From JACDBD01 sp050743385 (GTDB taxonomy: Bacteria > Actinomycetota > Acidimicrobiia > IMCC26256 > JACDBD01): a stretch of 21,076 nt of DNA. The notes below the pieces were generated by a model. The model had not been told where the DNA came from. It did no database searches and was given only the letters and a program-made list of their open reading frames with translations. This document shows, piece after piece, positions 1 through 7,856 of this stretch (its first letter is position 1; the number at the start of each line of letters is the position of its first letter). The position numbers and the translations under genes are program-made. The stretch is taken from NCBI GenBank assembly GCA_050743385.1, contig JBOGFJ010000233.1:1-21076 (forward strand). The letters run 5' to 3'.

Positions 1-25
1 CACGGAGACATGGTGTCAGCTTCCT

Positions 26-1086
26 GTGCCGTGCCACGGTAGGAGCGTGTCCGGGGAGGAGCGGAGCGCAGTTCGCGCTGATGGGTGGCCGGCGACACAT
101 GCGATCGTGGCCGCGTTCGGACTCGGAGAGCATCCGGGGGAGCTGCTTCCCGTGGAGGGGGCATGGTCGAACCGACTGTTTCGCCTCGCCGTCGGGACCG
201 AGGTGTTCGCGGTCAAGGAGTTGCGCAACCCGTGGGGCAACCCGAGATGGCTGGAGTGGCTGGATGCCGCGTGGGCCTTCGAGGTCGCGGCGCTGGCTGC
301 CGGCGTCGACGCACCCGAGCCGATGGTGAATCCGGAGAACGATCACTGCCTGGCCTGGTGGAACGCGAGGGTGATGGACCTCGCGCGCCGGTTCGCGTAC
401 ATCGGTGGGTCGACGGGCAACCGCCCGACCCGGGTCCGGTCGCCGACGATGTGGCCCGATGGGCGGGCCGAACCCTCGCCACGCTGCACGAGCTCGCGAT
501 CAGGCCCTCGGATCGCAGCCTCTTCCCGAAGCCGAACACCGATACGGCAGACCGCTGGTCGGGGTTGACGGCGGCTGCCACCCGGGCGAAGGCGTCCTGG
601 GCACGTCGACTCGCGGACGTGGAGGACGCGGTCAGGGTCATCGCGGCGCTCGCCCGCGCCGGCGGGCACCGCCCCGACGAGGAGGTGATGACCCACGGCG
701 ACGTCGACCGGAAGAACCTCGTCCTCAGTCCAACGGGACCGGTGCTCTGTGACTGGGACGTGGCGGTGCCGCTCGTACCGCGCCGCGAGCTCGCAGACGC
801 TGCACTGTCACTCGGAGCCTGGAAACGAGCCAACACCCCCCGCGAAGTGGTAGCCGCCTACCGCGCGGCGCGCAGTACCCAGGTCGACATCGAGCCCGCC
901 GATCTCGGTCAGAGCATGATGTCTGGCCTGGACTGGATCGCGTTCAACGTCGAGCGCGCGATCGGTCTCCGAGACGCAGACCCCGCCGAAGCCGACACCG
1001 CCCGACGCGTCGTTCCCAGGCTCCTCGAGGCTCTTCCCGAGAAGGTCGACGTCGCGCTCCACGTTCGTGAGGTGCTGACCAGGTAG
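26..1086 (+). pseudogene. Aminoglycoside phosphotransferase (APH)-like kinase, frameshifted
   Basis: The first part reads in one frame and resembles the N-lobe of APH-fold kinases (EGAWSNRLFRL, then FAVKELRNPW with the likely ATP-binding Lys). The rest reads in the frame one base earlier, with VRVHRWVDG as the hinge-like segment, the catalytic loop HGDVDRKNL and the metal-binding DWD, ending at the TAG at 1084-1086. The switch falls near 360-372. One extra G in the GGG run at 369-371 would give a continuous WWNARGDGPRAPV reading, so a one-base deletion is the simplest explanation. Restored, the protein would be about 350 residues, normal for the family. The start is uncertain: GTG at 26 or GTG at 47. 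The substrate is unknown, and many such proteins are not antibiotic kinases. Whether this is a true pseudogene or a homopolymer read error cannot be decided here. Confidence 0.75.
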
Positions 1087-1099
1087 GGCACCTGATGCG

Positions 1100-2062
1100 C
1101 TAGCCGCGCCGGGTGCGGGCTCGGCGCTTGCCTTCGTGCATGGCCTGCACCCGAGCGACCGGGATGGCGCGGCCCTCCTCGATGAGATCTGCGCTCACCT
1201 GCTGCGGACCGGGCATCTGAGCCGCCCACGGGTCGCGGTCGCCAAGGTGTCCCAGCGCCGTGTGCAGGGTGAAGTCGGCCGGCGCGATGTCGTCGAGATC
1301 GTCCCAGTCGACCGGGAACGACACGGGCGCGCCGGGTCGGACTCGCGGGCTGTAGGCCGCAACCACGGTGGCCCCGCCGACCCGTGTCGAGTCGACGAAC
1401 ACCTTCCCGCCACGGTCCTCCTTCATGAACGCGGTCGTGGCAATCTCGGGATCGAGACGCTCGGCCCGGGCCGCGATGGCCCGGGTCGCGGCGGCCGCGT
1501 CCTCCGGCGGCGCCCGGTCGTCGATCGGGACGAACACGTGCACACCCTTGGCCCCACTGGTCTTGACCGCACCTTCCAGTCCGACGTCGGCGAGGGCATG
1601 GCGGACCAGCTGGGCCGCCCGGACGGCCATCGAGAAGGCGTCGGCGTCAGGCGGGTCGAGGTCGAGCACAAGGTGGCTGACGCGGTCAGGACGGTCAGCC
1701 CGCACCAATGTCGGGTGGTACTCCACGGCACGCTGATTGGCGAACCAGAGCAGCGTGCGGCGGTCGTTGCACAGCGCGTAGGTCACGTTTCGCTTCGAGG
1801 TCTCCGCCCAGAACCGCACCGTGCGCACCCACGAGGGCGTGTACTTCGGGACGTTCTTCTGCATGAAGGCCTCTTGACCGCGGTGGACCCGGATCACCGA
1901 CAACGGCCTGTCTTCCAGCTCGGGGATGATCCGGTCGCGAACGCCGTCGAGGTAGTCCACCAGGTCCCGCTTGGTCGCGTCCGCGCCGTCGAACAGCGGC
2001 TGGTCGAGGTTGGTCAACGAGACCCCGTCGCGTGATTCGTCGCCGCTCGTGCCGCTCCTCAA
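1100..2062 (-). CDS. Stand-alone LigD-type polymerase/primase domain protein
   Basis: This 320-residue protein is one archaeo-eukaryotic-primase-type POL domain, as found in bacterial non-homologous end-joining LigD. It opens with the family signature VSLTNLDQPLF (14-24). It carries the metal-binding pair D134-L-D136-P in LVLDLDPPD, a likely third acidic residue D224 in VFVDSTRV, and the conserved SGAKGVHVFVP (169-179). The late block with RPGAPVSFPVDWDDL is also typical. Known members add ribo- or deoxyribonucleotides at DNA ends or gaps. No ligase or nuclease domain is fused and no Ku gene is in the window, so it resembles the separate PolD-type paralogues of mycobacteria. The start is TTG at 2062; the domain begins a few residues later, so the exact start is open. 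The stop is 13 bases from the convergent kinase remnant. Confidence 0.88.
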   Translation of the reverse strand: MRSGTSGDESRDGVSLTNLDQPLFDGADATKRDLVDYLDGVRDRIIPELEDRPLSVIRVHRGQEAFMQKNVPKYTPSWVRTVRFWAETSKRNVTYALCNDRRTLLWFANQRAVEYHPTLVRADRPDRVSHLVLDLDPPDADAFSMAVRAAQLVRHALADVGLEGAVKTSGAKGVHVFVPIDDRAPPEDAAAATRAIAARAERLDPEIATTAFMKEDRGGKVFVDSTRVGGATVVAAYSPRVRPGAPVSFPVDWDDLDDIAPADFTLHTALGHLGDRDPWAAQMPGPQQVSADLIEEGRAIPVARVQAMHEGKRRARTRRG

Positions 2063-2228
2063 CCGAGACGCTAGTGGCCCGAACCGTGCAATCGATGCAG
2101 AGCTCGTTGCGCTCGACGTCGTCGCCGCTCAGACCGTCGATCGTCGCCACCACGGCTGGTTGCGCCGCGGTCGCTACGCTCCCGGCGCTCGAAGGCCAGC
2201 CCGCTCGACTTCCCGAAGGGAGCGACCT

Positions 2229-2735
2229 ATGACCAGTGCCGAACTGCTCGTCGACGCCTTCGGCCGCGTTCGCCACGCCGTCCACGCCGCCGTCCGCGGT
2301 CTGACGCCCGACCAGCTCTCGGCGCGACTCGACGGTGATGCCAACTCCATCGCCTGGCTGATCTGGCACCTCACGCGAATACAGGACGACCACGTCGCCG
2401 ACGTCGCCCGCCGAGAGCAGGTCTGGACGGCGGGCGGATGGGAGTCGCGCTTCGCCCTTCCGTTCGGCCCGTCGGAGACGGGCTACGGCCACCGCACCCA
2501 CGACGTCGCCGCCGTGCGGGCGGACGGACGGGACCTCCTCGGGTATCACGACGAGGTTCAGGAGCAGACCACGAGGTACGTGGAACGCTTGACCGATGCC
2601 GATCTCGACCGCATCGTCGACGAATCGTGGGACCCGCCCGTCACGTTGGGCGTCCGGCTCGTGAGCGTGGTCGGCGACGACCTCGAGCACGCCGGGCAAG
2701 CAGCTCTGGTCCGGGGCATCCTCCTTCGCCGCTGA
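2229..2735 (+). CDS. DinB/DUF664 family protein, probable mycothiol-dependent enzyme
   Basis: The 168-residue protein matches the DinB-like four-helix metal-binding fold, DUF664 branch. NSIAWLIWHLTRIQDDHV (39-56) supplies a probable metal ligand, H47, and DDLEHAGQAALVRG (150-163) a second, H154. Members of this branch in actinobacteria are known or predicted thiol transferases using mycothiol. The substrate cannot be read from sequence. ATG at 2229 is chosen because a purine-rich GAAGGGAG lies just upstream and the recognisable fold starts there; the open frame continues upstream without family similarity. The gene is divergent from the LigD-type gene across 166 bases, in which I could not identify a convincing promoter. 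Confidence 0.85.
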   Translation: MTSAELLVDAFGRVRHAVHAAVRGLTPDQLSARLDGDANSIAWLIWHLTRIQDDHVADVARREQVWTAGGWESRFALPFGPSETGYGHRTHDVAAVRADGRDLLGYHDEVQEQTTRYVERLTDADLDRIVDESWDPPVTLGVRLVSVVGDDLEHAGQAALVRGILLRR

Positions 2736-2743
2736 CCGACGTT

Positions 2744-3676
2744 TCAGGTCAGGAAGCGCTCCATGAACGCCACGATGCGTTCGTTGGCCCGCTTCGCCAG
2801 CGCCATGGGGAAGCCGGTGAAACCGTGGATGCAGTCGGGATAGACGGCGAGCTCGGCATCGTTGCCGTACGCCTCCCAGCGTGCGGCCATGAAGAGGCTG
2901 TCGTCGAGGAGATGATCGGCGGTGCCGACGGTGAACAGCGCGGGCGGCAGCCCGATGAGATCGGCGTAGAGCGGTGACACGGCCGGATCGCACGCGTCCT
3001 CGACTGATCGACCGGGGATGTAGCAGTCGTTGATGAACCCCGACAGGGTCGGGTCGAGGAGATCCGGCACATCGGTCGGGCGGGCGCCGCGCGCACTCGG
3101 CGTGCCCGTGAGGTCGTACACCCCGAACACGAGGTTCGCGCCGGCTACCCGGTCGATCCAGGCGAGCTCGTCGCGGATGCGCAGCAACGAGAGCGCGGCG
3201 TAGTAGCCGCCGGCAGACTCACCACCGACGATGACGGGACCATCGTTGTCTTCCAGGACCGCGCGGGCTACCGCGAGGCAGTCGTCGGCGCCTGCCGGGA
3301 ACGGGTGCTCCGGTGCGAGGCGGTAGTCGACGGAGATCACGGTGACGCCGACACGCTCACAGCACTCGGCGTTGCCCTGATCGTTCAGGCGGGGGCTCCC
3401 GAGGATCATCGCGCCCCCGTGGAAATGCACGTAGGTGCCGCGGGACGCGCCGGAAGGGCGGAAGACCCGGCAGGGGACGCCCGCGATCTCCTCGTCGTGA
3501 CCGGCGGGTGACTCGCTCTCCAGCGCCGCCAGCGCCGCCCGCATGACCCGCACGCGGCCGGCCTCATCGGTCGGAACGTCACCGCTCAGGCCGCTGGCGT
3601 AGTGCTCGAGGACGAAGCTCGCCATCCCGCGGGCCTCGTCTCGGAGGCCCTCGTACTCCTCCGGCCACAGTGCCAC
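2744..3676 (-). CDS. Alpha/beta hydrolase, hormone-sensitive-lipase (HSL) family esterase
   Basis: This 310-residue cytoplasmic hydrolase shows the HSL-family oxyanion motif HGG at 86-88 (YVHFHGGAMILGSPR) and the nucleophile S154 in GGESAGGYYA. The likely acid is D254 in GTADHLLDDS and the likely base H284 in DCIHGFTGF. The order, spacing and length fit family IV bacterial carboxylesterases, which cleave short or medium acyl esters; the natural substrate is unknown. GTG at 3676 has a GGGGGAG-type ribosome site upstream. The next gene on the same strand, a thioesterase, lies 31 bases upstream, so the two may be co-transcribed. The 3' end nearly meets the convergent DinB-like gene. Confidence 0.9.
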   Translation of the reverse strand: MALWPEEYEGLRDEARGMASFVLEHYASGLSGDVPTDEAGRVRVMRAALAALESESPAGHDEEIAGVPCRVFRPSGASRGTYVHFHGGAMILGSPRLNDQGNAECCERVGVTVISVDYRLAPEHPFPAGADDCLAVARAVLEDNDGPVIVGGESAGGYYAALSLLRIRDELAWIDRVAGANLVFGVYDLTGTPSARGARPTDVPDLLDPTLSGFINDCYIPGRSVEDACDPAVSPLYADLIGLPPALFTVGTADHLLDDSLFMAARWEAYGNDAELAVYPDCIHGFTGFPMALAKRANERIVAFMERFLT

Positions 3677-3707
3677 GGCTCCCCCTCGTCGTGAATCTGG
3701 CGGCGCG

Positions 3708-4142
3708 TCAGCTCGTCTTCGGCGGCATCAGCAGCACGGTGCCCTGCGCCATGCACACGGGGCGGCCGTCGTTCGTGACCTCGATGCGAACGACGGCGGT
3801 GCGCTTCGTCATCGACACGATCCGGGCATCGGCCGCGAGCGTCCCGCCACTCACGGGTGCGAGGTAGTTGAGCTTGAACTCGGTCGTCGCGGCCCAGGCG
3901 CCGCGTGCCATGACCGGGTAGCAGACCGTCCCGAGGACGTGGTCGCACAGTGCCGCCAAGACCCCGCCGTGCAGGTTCCCGATCGGGGTCAACAGCTCGT
4001 CGCGCACGTACACCTCGGCCCGCATGGCGCCGGGAGAGGTGTCGGTGAGCCGGATCCCGAGGTAACCGGGGAGACCCGCGTCCTTCTCGTGCGCGGCCAC
4101 GAGGCCGTCGGCGACGCGCTGGTCGTAGGTCTCGAACTCCAT
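3708..4142 (-). CDS. PaaI-type hotdog-fold acyl-CoA thioesterase
   Basis: The 144-residue protein is a single hotdog domain. GNLHGGVLAALCDHVLG (56-71) is the PaaI/YbgC-like helix signature, where the Asn/His-Gly-Gly turn binds CoA and D67 is a candidate catalytic acid. EFKLNYLAPVSGG (88-100) is the usual following strand. Members hydrolyse acyl- or aryl-CoA thioesters. Specificity is not visible, though a CoA ester role fits a region rich in acyl-CoA chemistry. ATG at 4142 opens the domain. It lies downstream of the serine protease gene but is separated from it by a strong hairpin, so it probably has its own promoter. Confidence 0.88.
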   Translation of the reverse strand: MEFETYDQRVADGLVAAHEKDAGLPGYLGIRLTDTSPGAMRAEVYVRDELLTPIGNLHGGVLAALCDHVLGTVCYPVMARGAWAATTEFKLNYLAPVSGGTLAADARIVSMTKRTAVVRIEVTNDGRPVCMAQGTVLLMPPKTS

Positions 4143-4174
4143 CGCCCGCCGACGCTAGCTGGAGTCGGACGCGC

Positions 4175-4208
4175 ACGACCCGCCCGGCGACGGTGCCGGG
4201 CGGGTCGT
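4175..4208 (-). terminator. Strong GC-rich hairpin after the serine protease gene
   Basis: A perfect 14-base-pair stem is formed by 4175-4188 (ACGACCCGCCCGGC) and 4195-4208, with a six-base loop. It starts eight bases past the protease stop on the minus strand and lies before the thioesterase start. There is no U tract, which is common for actinobacterial hairpin terminators. Position and stem strength support termination, but this is inferred. Confidence 0.75.
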
Positions 4209-4215
4209 CGTCGCG

Positions 4216-5058
4216 TCAGATACCCAGCGGCAGCTGGTTGCCGTTGAACGCCTCGGTGCCCTGCGCGAGCTGGACCGAGGGCCCGCCGTGCGGCGCCACG
4301 TAGGCGAGCTCACGGCTGATGTCGCCCACGCCGTTCGAGCCGGCGAGCGGCGCGACCTGGAGTGTGCTGAGCACACCGAGCGCCCGGCCGGACGAGTCGA
4401 GGAACGCGCTCCCCGAGTCGCCGGGGATGCCCGGGGTCACCGTGAGCACGTTGTGGCTCCAGCCATTGCCCGCGTCACCGAGGCTCAGACCGGTCTTCGG
4501 GCTGAGGAGGGTGAGGCCGAGACGAAGGCTCGAGTTGCCGTACGAGTGCACCGTCTCGCCCGCGGGCGTGCCGGTCGTGTTGATGCCGTTGGGGCCGCCC
4601 CAGTGCGGGATCGACGGATTCACCTTGGCGAAGTCGCTCGGGTGCAGTCGCACGAGGGCGAAGTCGTTGAACTGACACGTGTCTGGGTTCGTCTCACCGG
4701 TCGCCTGCATGGCGAGCCACGAGTTGTAGACCATCACGCCCGGCTGCGACGCGCCCTCCACGTCGACCTCGGTGCCGAGCGGGAGCGAGCCCGTGTTGCA
4801 GCCGTCGGTGCTGGTCTGGCCGCCGGTGCTGGAGCAGTGCGCCGCCTGGCCCAGGTAGACGTTGTCGGCCGCGTCGTGGAAGACGAAGTTCGAGGTGCAC
4901 TGGCCGCCGGCGGTGACGGTCTGCACGCCCGGGTGGATGGCCGCGGTGTCGGCTGGTGCCCACTGCGGCACCGCCCCGACCGAGCCGCCGGGCACCAGCA
5001 CGGCGAGCATTGCCGCCAGGAGTGAGGCGACACAGAGGACACGGACAACTGAGCGCAT
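4216..5058 (-). CDS. Secreted trypsin-like (S1) serine protease
   Basis: The 280-residue protein begins with a Sec signal peptide: basic MRSVVR, a hydrophobic core to about residue 23, and a likely cut near 29. The catalytic triad is visible as H74 in GQAAHCSS, D132 in CQFNDFALVRL and S215 in PGIPGDSGSAFL. Cysteines at 54, 75, 87 and 128 could form two disulfides, consistent with export. The architecture resembles actinobacterial extracellular chymotrypsin-fold proteases, without an obvious propeptide of the alpha-lytic type. The substrate is unknown. ATG at 5058 is preceded by AGGGGGG about nine bases upstream. The gene follows the kinase-like gene by 35 bases and ends in a strong hairpin. 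Confidence 0.9.
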   Translation of the reverse strand: MRSVVRVLCVASLLAAMLAVLVPGGSVGAVPQWAPADTAAIHPGVQTVTAGGQCTSNFVFHDAADNVYLGQAAHCSSTGGQTSTDGCNTGSLPLGTEVDVEGASQPGVMVYNSWLAMQATGETNPDTCQFNDFALVRLHPSDFAKVNPSIPHWGGPNGINTTGTPAGETVHSYGNSSLRLGLTLLSPKTGLSLGDAGNGWSHNVLTVTPGIPGDSGSAFLDSSGRALGVLSTLQVAPLAGSNGVGDISRELAYVAPHGGPSVQLAQGTEAFNGNQLPLGI

Positions 5059-5093
5059 GGCGAGAACCCCCCTGAGAGTGAGTGTCCGAAATG

Positions 5094-5603
5094 TTACTCT
5101 ATGGGCGGTTCTGAGGCGAGCCGGGGCGCGATCTCGTCGACGATCTCGGTGGCGGAACGGCCGTCGACCTCGACGATCACGTCGGCGACGGCGGTGTAGT
5201 GCGGGCGGCGGGCGGTGTCGAGGCGGGTCAGAAGGCTTGGATCGCTGTGAACGAACGGCCGGTGTGCACCCGTGATGGCCCGGCGTCGCAGGGTCGACGG
5301 GTGTGCGCGAAGCCAGACAACCGTGAGGTCGTCTCGGGACAGTCGTTCGCGCACGGTCTTGTCGTCGACCACGCTCGCGGCCGCGGCGAGCACGCCGCTG
5401 GGCGCTCGGGCCAGCGCTTCGAGCACGCCCTCGGTCTCGGCGCGATGGAGTGCATCCACGCCGTCGGTCGCGACGACTTCGGCCGCGGTTCGGCCCGTCT
5501 GACGCAGCAGCTGCTCGTCGTTGTCGGCGAACGTCGAACCGAGGCGGGCAGCCAGCTCGCGGCCGACTGTCGACTTCCCGGCGCCCATCGATCCGACGAG
5601 CAC
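5094..5603 (-). CDS. Shikimate-kinase-like P-loop kinase
   Basis: The 169-residue protein has a Walker A motif GSMGAGKS (4-11), the DND pair (27-29) matching the substrate/metal DxD of shikimate kinases, R54, a lid segment HRPF with R115, and RRPHY (132-136) matching the late conserved Arg. Length and order fit AroK. However, the GGG that contacts shikimate in true AroK is replaced by AAA (LAAAASV, 72-78), so a different small-molecule substrate is possible. GTG at 5603 is used, which leaves very little sequence before the P-loop. A slightly longer start (CTG) overlapping the upstream ferritin stop would give THLVVLVGSMG, the more usual length. It forms an apparent operon with the ferritin-like gene. 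Confidence 0.75.
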   Translation of the reverse strand: MLVGSMGAGKSTVGRELAARLGSTFADNDEQLLRQTGRTAAEVVATDGVDALHRAETEGVLEALARAPSGVLAAAASVVDDKTVRERLSRDDLTVVWLRAHPSTLRRRAITGAHRPFVHSDPSLLTRLDTARRPHYTAVADVIVEVDGRSATEIVDEIAPRLASEPPIE

Positions 5604-5614
5604 GACGAGATGGG

Positions 5615-6148
5615 TCAGCCGAGCTCCTGGAGGATGTTCAGCAGGTCGTCGGCGTGCTCCTCCTCGACGGCCAGGATCGACTCGATCAGGCCCCGGGTGG
5701 TCGGGTCGTCGTCGCCGAGCCAGCGCACGATCTCCTGGTACGAGCCGATCGCGATCCGCTCGGCCACGAGGTCTTCACGCACCATGTCGAGGAGCGTTTC
5801 GCCCTCGACGTAGTCGGCGTGGCTGCGGCCGGCGAGGCCCTCGGGGTTGAAGTTGGGCTGGCCGTCGAGCTGAGTGATGCGCATCGCCACCTGATCGGCG
5901 TGCCCCTGCTCGTCGTTGGCGTGCTGGAGGAACTCCGCCGCCACCGGCGCCGCGTTCAGCCCCGACGCCATGTAGTAATGCCGCTTGTAGCGCAGCACGC
6001 ACACCAGCTCGGTGGCGAGCACCGTGTTGAGCACGTCGATCACGCGCTCACGGTCGGCGCCGTAGGCGTCGGTGATCGCGCCCTGCTCGATGTGCTCCCG
6101 CGCTTCGCGTCGAATGCGCTCGATGTCAGCGGTGAACTCTCCCGCCAT
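5615..6148 (-). CDS. Ferritin-like / bacterioferritin-family di-iron protein
   Basis: The 177-residue helical protein has the ferritin-like di-iron ligand pattern: E47 on the first helix, E80-x-x-H83 in HANDEQGHAD, E130 in VAERIAIGSYQE, and E162-x-x-H165 in AVEEEHADDL. This four-helix arrangement binds two irons and in bacterioferritins oxidises and stores iron. I cannot tell from sequence whether it assembles into a 24-mer or binds haem. ATG at 6148 is chosen because the fold begins there and AAGAGAG precedes it. Upstream in-frame sequence is the translated extragenic repeat, not protein. The following kinase-like gene starts 11 bases after this stop or overlaps it, suggesting joint transcription. 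Confidence 0.85.
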   Translation of the reverse strand: MAGEFTADIERIRREAREHIEQGAITDAYGADRERVIDVLNTVLATELVCVLRYKRHYYMASGLNAAPVAAEFLQHANDEQGHADQVAMRITQLDGQPNFNPEGLAGRSHADYVEGETLLDMVREDLVAERIAIGSYQEIVRWLGDDDPTTRGLIESILAVEEEHADDLLNILQELG

Positions 6149-6156
6149 CTCTCTTA

Positions 6157-6291
6157 GCTCCCTCGCTCGGCCGCAGGGTACCTGCGGCCGCCCCTTGCGG
6201 GGTCGCTCGTCCGCACGATCTCTTCTCGCTCCCACGCTCGGCCGCAGGGTACCTGCGCGCGAGCCTTTCGGGGGGCCCTTGTCCGCACGAT
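6157..6291. repeat. Two tandem copies of a hairpin-bearing extragenic repeat
   Basis: Copy 1 spans 6157-6219 and copy 2 spans 6228-6291, with a period of 71 bases. Both begin GCTCCC(T/A)CGCTCGGCC, share GCAGGGTACCTGCG in the core, and end GTCCGCACGAT. In copy 1, arms CGGCCGCAGG (6168-6177) and CCTGCGGCCG (6181-6190) pair perfectly around GTA, followed by a CCCC/GGGG mini-hairpin. In copy 2 the outer part of the stem has diverged. The unit sits upstream of the ferritin-like gene and resembles a REP-like dispersed element. I cannot see other copies in this window. Confidence 0.8.
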
Positions 6292-6318
6292 ACCCAGGCG
6301 CAGTCTCCCCACTCACCG

Positions 6319-6347
6319 TGGACAGAAAACAGAACAGGTTCTAACGT
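6319..6347 (+). promoter_or_regulatory. Promoter with KstR-like operator before the aldehyde dehydrogenase operon
   Basis: A candidate sigma-70-type promoter is TGGACA (6319-6324), a 17-base spacer, then TAACGT (6342-6347). Inside it at 6330-6343 lies CAGAACAGGTTCTA, whose arms AGAAC and GTTCT are perfect inverted repeats. This agrees with the published mycobacterial KstR consensus TnnAACnnGTTnnA except for C at the first position. Overlap with the spacer and -10 suggests repression. No tetR-type gene is in the window to confirm the regulator. Confidence 0.6.
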
Positions 6348-6385
6348 CGGCGACGGCGCGAGCACGTGCACGAGAGGGAGCGGGG

Positions 6386-7855
6386 ATGACCACCATCACC
6401 GGCAGCAGGCTGCTCATCGGGGGCGAGTGGGTCGAAGGGAACGACGGCACCTACGACGTCGTCAACCCTGCCACCGAGGCCGTCGTCGGAGCTGCGCCCG
6501 AGGCGTCGGCCGACCAGGCCTCCGCGGCCGCCCGGGCTGCCCGGGACGCATTCGACTCGTGGTCGCAGACGACGCCGCAACAGCGCCACGACCTCCTCGC
6601 GGCAGCCGCTCAGCGCCTGCGGGCGGGCCTCGAAGACCTCGTCCCCCTCGTCATCGCCGAAACCGGGTGCACCGCCACGGTCGGCCGCCAGATGCAGGTG
6701 CCGGTCGCCGCCAGCCGCTTCGACCGCTACGCGCTCGGGGCACTCGAGCCGTCGGTCATCCCACTGCCTCCCCAGGAGACGCAGGCGACGCCGCTCGCCC
6801 CCGGTGGGCTCATGGGCGCGCTCGCCCGGCGCGCGCCCGTCGGCGTGGTCGCCTGCATCACCCCCTACAACTTCCCGATCGTGAACATGGCCGGGAAGAT
6901 CGGGCCCGCGCTCGCGATGGGCAACACCATCGTCGTGCGCCCGGCGGGGCAAGATCCGCTCGCGGTGATCGAGCTCGTCCGCATGCTCGAAGAGGTCGGC
7001 TTCCCGCCCGGTGTGATCAATGTGGTGACAGGCTCCACGCCCGCGACCGGGGAGGCGCTGGTCGAGTCGCCCGACGTCGACATGGTCAGCTTCACCGGCA
7101 GCACCGCGGTCGGTCTCCGCATCGCCGAGGCCGGCGGCCGCACGATGAAGCGCTTCCTGCTCGAGCTCGGCGGGAAGGGCGCCGCCCTCGTCTTCGACGA
7201 CGCCGACGTCGGCACCGCGGTGAGGTCGATCGGGTCGACGTGGGCCTTCCACTCGGGCCAGATCTGCACCGCGCCGACGCGCGCGATCGTGCACCGCTCT
7301 CGCTACGACGAGGTGGTGGAGGGGCTGGCCAAGATGGCGGGCATGCTGCCCGTGGGCGACCCCCTCGACGACGCCACCGTCGTCGGCCCGCTCATCACCG
7401 GAGCGCACCGCGAACGGGTCGAGGGCTACATCAAGATCGGCGTCGACGAGGGCGCCGAGATCGTGGCGGGAGGTGGTGGCCGGCCCGAGCACCTCGACAC
7501 CGGCTTCTACGTGGAGCCGACGCTCCTGGCGGGTGCCCGGGCCGACATGCGCGTGTCGAGGGAGGAGATCTTCGGGCCCGTGCTGGTGGTCGAGGCCTTC
7601 GACGAGGAGGAGGAGGCCGTCGAGCTCGCCAACGACAGCGACTTCGGCCTCTACGACTACGTGTTCACCGCCGACTCCGGCCGCGGTATGCGCGTGTCCC
7701 GGCGCCTCCGAGCGGGCAACGTCGGTATCAACACCGTGCAGCGCAATCACGAGACGCCCTTCGGCGGCACCAAGTGCAGCGGCGTCGGGCGCGACGGCGG
7801 GTCGTTCGGGCTCCACGCCTACTCGGAGCTCCAGAGCGTCGTCTGGCCCGGCTGA
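6386..7855 (+). CDS. NAD(P)-dependent aldehyde dehydrogenase
   Basis: The 489-residue protein is a full-length ALDH-superfamily enzyme that oxidises an aldehyde to the acid. Visible landmarks are N162 in ITPYNFP, VSFTGST (234-240) in the Rossmann region, the general base E260 in LELGGKG, and the nucleophile C294 in SGQICTAP. The usual cofactor-binding Lys in KPA is Arg here (VVRPAGQ, R185), a conservative but notable change. ATG at 6386 has AGGGAG five bases upstream. It is the first gene of a tight operon with two LLM oxidoreductases, behind a KstR-like operator. That hints at a role in steroid or lipid side-product oxidation, but the substrate is not known. Confidence 0.9.
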   Translation: MTTITGSRLLIGGEWVEGNDGTYDVVNPATEAVVGAAPEASADQASAAARAARDAFDSWSQTTPQQRHDLLAAAAQRLRAGLEDLVPLVIAETGCTATVGRQMQVPVAASRFDRYALGALEPSVIPLPPQETQATPLAPGGLMGALARRAPVGVVACITPYNFPIVNMAGKIGPALAMGNTIVVRPAGQDPLAVIELVRMLEEVGFPPGVINVVTGSTPATGEALVESPDVDMVSFTGSTAVGLRIAEAGGRTMKRFLLELGGKGAALVFDDADVGTAVRSIGSTWAFHSGQICTAPTRAIVHRSRYDEVVEGLAKMAGMLPVGDPLDDATVVGPLITGAHRERVEGYIKIGVDEGAEIVAGGGGRPEHLDTGFYVEPTLLAGARADMRVSREEIFGPVLVVEAFDEEEEAVELANDSDFGLYDYVFTADSGRGMRVSRRLRAGNVGINTVQRNHETPFGGTKCSGVGRDGGSFGLHAYSELQSVVWPG

Positions 7856-7856
7856 G

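Noticed and set aside
1971..2228. Upstream extension of the DinB-like protein
   Set aside because: It overlaps the LigD-type gene start on the other strand and shows no family similarity; ATG at 2229 has a good ribosome site.
6149..6316. In-frame N-terminal extension of the ferritin-like protein
   Set aside because: The extension is a translation of the tandem DNA repeat; the fold and a ribosome-site-like sequence point to ATG at 6148.
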